Assembly: GCF_900447045.1 (NCBI RefSeq)
Contig: NZ_UAWH01000015.1
Coordinates: 292,959 to 356,958, forward strand
Direction of reading: 5' to 3'
DNA: 64,000 nt
Source: Clostridium paraputrificum
Lineage (GTDB): Bacteria > Bacillota > Clostridia > Clostridiales > Clostridiaceae
Shown here piece after piece: positions 61,870 to 64,000 of the stretch (its first letter is position 1; each line of letters begins with the position of its first letter). The position numbers and the translations under genes were made by a program. The notes beneath the pieces are model-generated. The model was not told the origin of the DNA, did no database searches, and saw nothing but the letters and a program-made list of their open reading frames with translations.

Positions 61870-61956
61870 AAGGTGTGGCGGATATTTATTTCCCTTGTTC
61901 CGTCGCAAGCTCCAAGTCACATGGAAACAAATCCCCCCCACCCGTACTAAAGGTAA
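61870..61956 (+). repeat. Dispersed structured hairpin element, copy 5
   Basis: GGTGTGGCGGATATTTATTT, CCCTTGTTCCGTCGCAAGC, TCCAAGTCACA, then GGAAACAAATCC and CCCACCCGTACTAAAGGTAAG. The inner stem reads TTTCC/GGAAA where other copies have TTTTG/CAAAA, a clear compensatory change. It lies between the PLC stop and its terminator. Confidence 0.85.
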
Positions 61957-61958
61957 GT

Positions 61959-61987
61959 AAAAAAGGAGCCAATACTGGCTCCTTTTA
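61959..61987. terminator. Bidirectional terminator
   Basis: Arms AAAAGGAGCCA / TGGCTCCTTTT between repeat copy 5 and the minus-strand gene 62011-62214. Confidence 0.85.
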
Positions 61988-62010
61988 CTAATATTCTATT
62001 TTCCCTAATT

Positions 62011-62214
62011 TTAAAACAATGATTTGTTAAGTATAAATATATTTTCTATTTCATTATTATCTTCATCATAATATTTAACATCTGCACATAATATATATCC
62101 AAGATTCTCTCTTTCAAGTAATTCCCCTTGCATATCTAATAGCATTCTAGGTTCCATAGGAAGATTAACCATAGCACCTTTCCCTGTAATATCACAAAAC
62201 ATTTTAACTTTCAT
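62011..62214 (-). CDS. Hypothetical protein, 67 aa
   Basis: A short soluble acidic protein (MKVKMFCDITGKGAMVNLPMEPRM...) with no recognised family. A very strong GGAGGTGG precedes the ATG and supports expression. It lies alone between repeat copy 5 and guaB. Confidence 0.6.
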   Translation of the reverse strand: MKVKMFCDITGKGAMVNLPMEPRMLLDMQGELLERENLGYILCADVKYYDEDNNEIENIFILNKSLF

Positions 62215-62551
62215 ACTAAGCCACCTCCAAAACTATTTAATATACTTAGTATTAATGAAAGTACAAACATTTATTTAAATCCCTTCATTGCAATAATTTT
62301 TTAGTGGATAGATAATAGTTAATAGTGAAAAGTTATGGATAATTTTCTTACAGAAAATTTTTAATCCTAAGTGCTTGTCCATCCTAATGAACATAAAATT
62401 AGAATAAAAACTATCTTCCAATAAAATATACTTTCCATTTAATACAGCCGACTTATTAATTGTAAAAAACACTAGCGCTAGCAGAATTTCCTCCGTAACT
62501 TCTTATCTATACTGTGCGAAGCACTGCTTGTACCTTCTTACCTTATACCTT
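62215..62551. other. 337-bp gap, no supported feature
   Basis: AT-rich sequence between the 67-aa gene and guaB. A 65-codon open frame on the minus strand has no ribosome site and no protein-like composition, so I do not call it. A short palindrome CTAGCGCTAG is present at about 62474-62483. Confidence 0.4.
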
Positions 62552-64000
62552 CTATTTTACCGTCATTCCATTCTTGTCTTTTAATAAAACATCATGTGCT
62601 CCACCTTCAACTATACTTGTAGATGAAACTAAAGTTATCCTTGCCTTTTCTTGAAGTTCTGGAATTGTTAAGGCCCCACAATTGCACATAGTTGATTTAA
62701 TTTTTGCTAAGGTAACCTCTAAGTTGCCATGCAAGTGGCCTGCATATGGAACATAGGAATCTACTCCCTCTTCAAAGGAAAGCTTGTTTGCGCCCCCCAT
62801 ATCATATCTTTGCCAATTCCTTGCTCTTGCAGAACCTTCTCCCCAATATTCCTTCATATAGTTACCATTTATAATTACTTTATTTGTTGGACTTTCTTCA
62901 AATCTTGAAAAATACCTACCAAGCATGCAGAAATCTGCTCCCATGGCAAGAGCTAAGGTAATATGATAATCATGAACTATTCCACCATCAGAACATATTG
63001 GAATATAGATTCCCGTTTCCTTATAATATTCATCACGTGCTTTTGCAACCTCAATTACAGCTGTAGCTTGTCCTCTTCCAATACCTTTTGTTTCACGAGT
63101 GATACATATAGATCCTCCACCTATACCTATCTTTACAAAATCTGCTCCTGCTTCAGCTAGGAATCTAAAGCCTTCTCTATCTACTATGTTTCCAGCCCCA
63201 ACCTTTACCTTATCACCATATTTTTCACGAATAAAGGTAATAGTTCTCTTTTGCCATTCTGTAAACCCTTCAGATGAATCTATACAAAGAATGTCTGCTC
63301 CTGCATCTATTAATGCTGGTACTCTTTCTTCATAGTCTCTTGTATTAATTCCAGCCCCTACAACAAATCTCTTTTGCTCATCTAAAAGCTCATTTGGATT
63401 TTCTTTGTGAGAATCATAATCCTTTCTAAAAACAAAAGCAACAAGTCTTTGTTCATCATTTAATATTGGAAGCGCATTAAGTTTATTATCCCAAATTATG
63501 TCGTTTGCCTCACGAAGACTTATTCCTTCCTTTGCATAAATAACCTTGTCTATAGGCGTCATAAATTCAGAAACCTTAGTAGACTTGTCCATACGACTTA
63601 TACGATAATCTCTACTTGTAACAATTCCAACCAACTTTCCTGTAGATGTTCCATCATCTGTTACTGCAACTGTGCTATGTCCAGTTTTTTCTTTTAAATT
63701 AAGTATATCTTCAAGAGTTTCATCAGGTTTTATACTGGAATCACTAGCAACAAACCCAGCTTTATAATTCTTAACTCTTCTTACCATTTCAGCTTGATTT
63801 TTAATAGTTTGAGAACCATATATAAATGATATTCCTCCCTCTTTAGCAAGGGCTATAGCCATTTTATCATCTGATACTGACTGCATAACTGCAGAAACAA
63901 GAGGAATATTCATAGTTATAGAAGGTTCTTCACCTTTTTTAAATTTCACAATTGGTGTTTTTAAACTTGCTTTTGCTGGTATACATTCTGCTGATGAGTA
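62552..64000 (-). CDS. guaB: IMP dehydrogenase, 5' end outside the window
   Basis: The reading frame runs off the right edge: the sequence upstream of position 63949 continues in frame ([27 protein letters not shown]), so the true start lies beyond 64000. The visible part has the barrel start [18 protein letters not shown], two CBS domains (about 70-190), [39 protein letters not shown], the catalytic loop [15 protein letters not shown] (Cys present) and the flap RYDMGGANK. It converts IMP to XMP with NAD+, the first step to GMP. Confidence 0.93.
   Translation of the reverse strand, partial: YSSAECIPAKASLKTPIVKFKKGEEPSITMNIPLVSAVMQSVSDDKMAIALAKEGGISFIYGSQTIKNQAEMVRRVKNYKAGFVASDSSIKPDETLEDILNLKEKTGHSTVAVTDDGTSTGKLVGIVTSRDYRISRMDKSTKVSEFMTPIDKVIYAKEGISLREANDIIWDNKLNALPILNDEQRLVAFVFRKDYDSHKENPNELLDEQKRFVVGAGINTRDYEERVPALIDAGADILCIDSSEGFTEWQKRTITFIREKYGDKVKVGAGNIVDREGFRFLAEAGADFVKIGIGGGSICITRETKGIGRGQATAVIEVAKARDEYYKETGIYIPICSDGGIVHDYHITLALAMGADFCMLGRYFSRFEESPTNKVIINGNYMKEYWGEGSARARNWQRYDMGGANKLSFEEGVDSYVPYAGHLHGNLEVTLAKIKSTMCNCGALTIPELQEKARITLVSSTSIVEGGAHDVLLKDKNGMTVK

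Noticed and set aside
23361..61956. CRISPR-like reading of the five dispersed repeats
   Set aside because: Copies are kilobases apart with no spacers and form long hairpins; not a CRISPR array. No cas genes are present.
62275..62472. 65-codon minus-strand open frame upstream of the 67-aa gene
   Set aside because: No Shine-Dalgarno, no conserved pattern, and the end derives from AGTTAATAGTGAAAAG-type low-complexity intergenic sequence.

Overview
The window comes from an AT-rich, low-GC Gram-positive anaerobe, almost certainly Clostridium sensu stricto (cluster I). The grounds are strong AAGGAGG-type ribosome binding sites, A/T-ending codons, U-tailed hairpin terminators, an anaerobic sulfatase-maturing enzyme, spore-surface-like cysteine-rich proteins, a secreted chitinase and an anchored pullulanase. 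No rRNA, tRNA, CRISPR array, prophage or intact transposase was seen. I do not assign a species. Most genes lie on the minus strand.

Layout. 1-4.4 kb: two genes broken by single-base slips in A-runs (a DDAH/arginine-deiminase-fold amidinohydrolase and a FliB-type lysine methylase) flank a membrane M28 peptidase. 4.5-5.9 kb: a CPA1 antiporter. 6.0-11.7 kb: six genes for cysteine-rich or beta-rich proteins in two paralogous pairs plus a propeller/DNRLRE pair, probably a spore or cell-surface protein locus. 11.8-22.8 kb: MATE exporter, erythromycin-esterase-like protein, the VTC polyphosphate polymerase/DUF4956/beta-helix lipoprotein operon, GNAT, DAACS symporter, phosphodiesterase, a lipoprotein form of MTA/SAH nucleosidase and free-methionine-sulfoxide reductase. 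22.9-34.8 kb: small and housekeeping-like genes, a decayed NERD-helicase, a candidate RNA switch, ECF S component, methyltransferase, glyoxalase-like proteins, Fe-alcohol dehydrogenase, FAD oxidoreductase and a half-size TSUP permease. 34.8-40.5 kb: a sulfated-sugar locus (PTS EIIC, cytosolic Cys-type sulfatase, its radical-SAM maturase, the remnant of a second sulfatase) facing a divergent RpiR regulator, with two identical palindromic operators between them. 40.5-47.2 kb: a MutS2-like ATPase, a probable structured sRNA and a SNF2/SWIM helicase. 47.3-56.9 kb: cell-wall pullulanase, preQ1-riboswitch-controlled queT, a seven-SH3 glucosaminidase and a GH18 chitinase. 56.9-64 kb: RNA methyltransferase, a YtrA-type GntR/ABC operon, a zinc phospholipase C-like protein, and guaB running off the right edge.

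Most unusual features: (1) five copies, all in the same orientation, of an ~85-bp hairpin element with compensatory base changes, placed in intergenic gaps and often between a stop codon and its terminator; (2) a free-standing pseudoknotted RNA at 28.5 kb with mutually exclusive pairings, a strong Shine-Dalgarno and a three-codon ORF; (3) a ~225-nt promoter-to-terminator structured RNA upstream of the MutS2-like gene; (4) the cytosolic sulfatase/PTS system with duplicated operators. Enzyme functions rest on motif recognition from translated sequence; no database search was possible.
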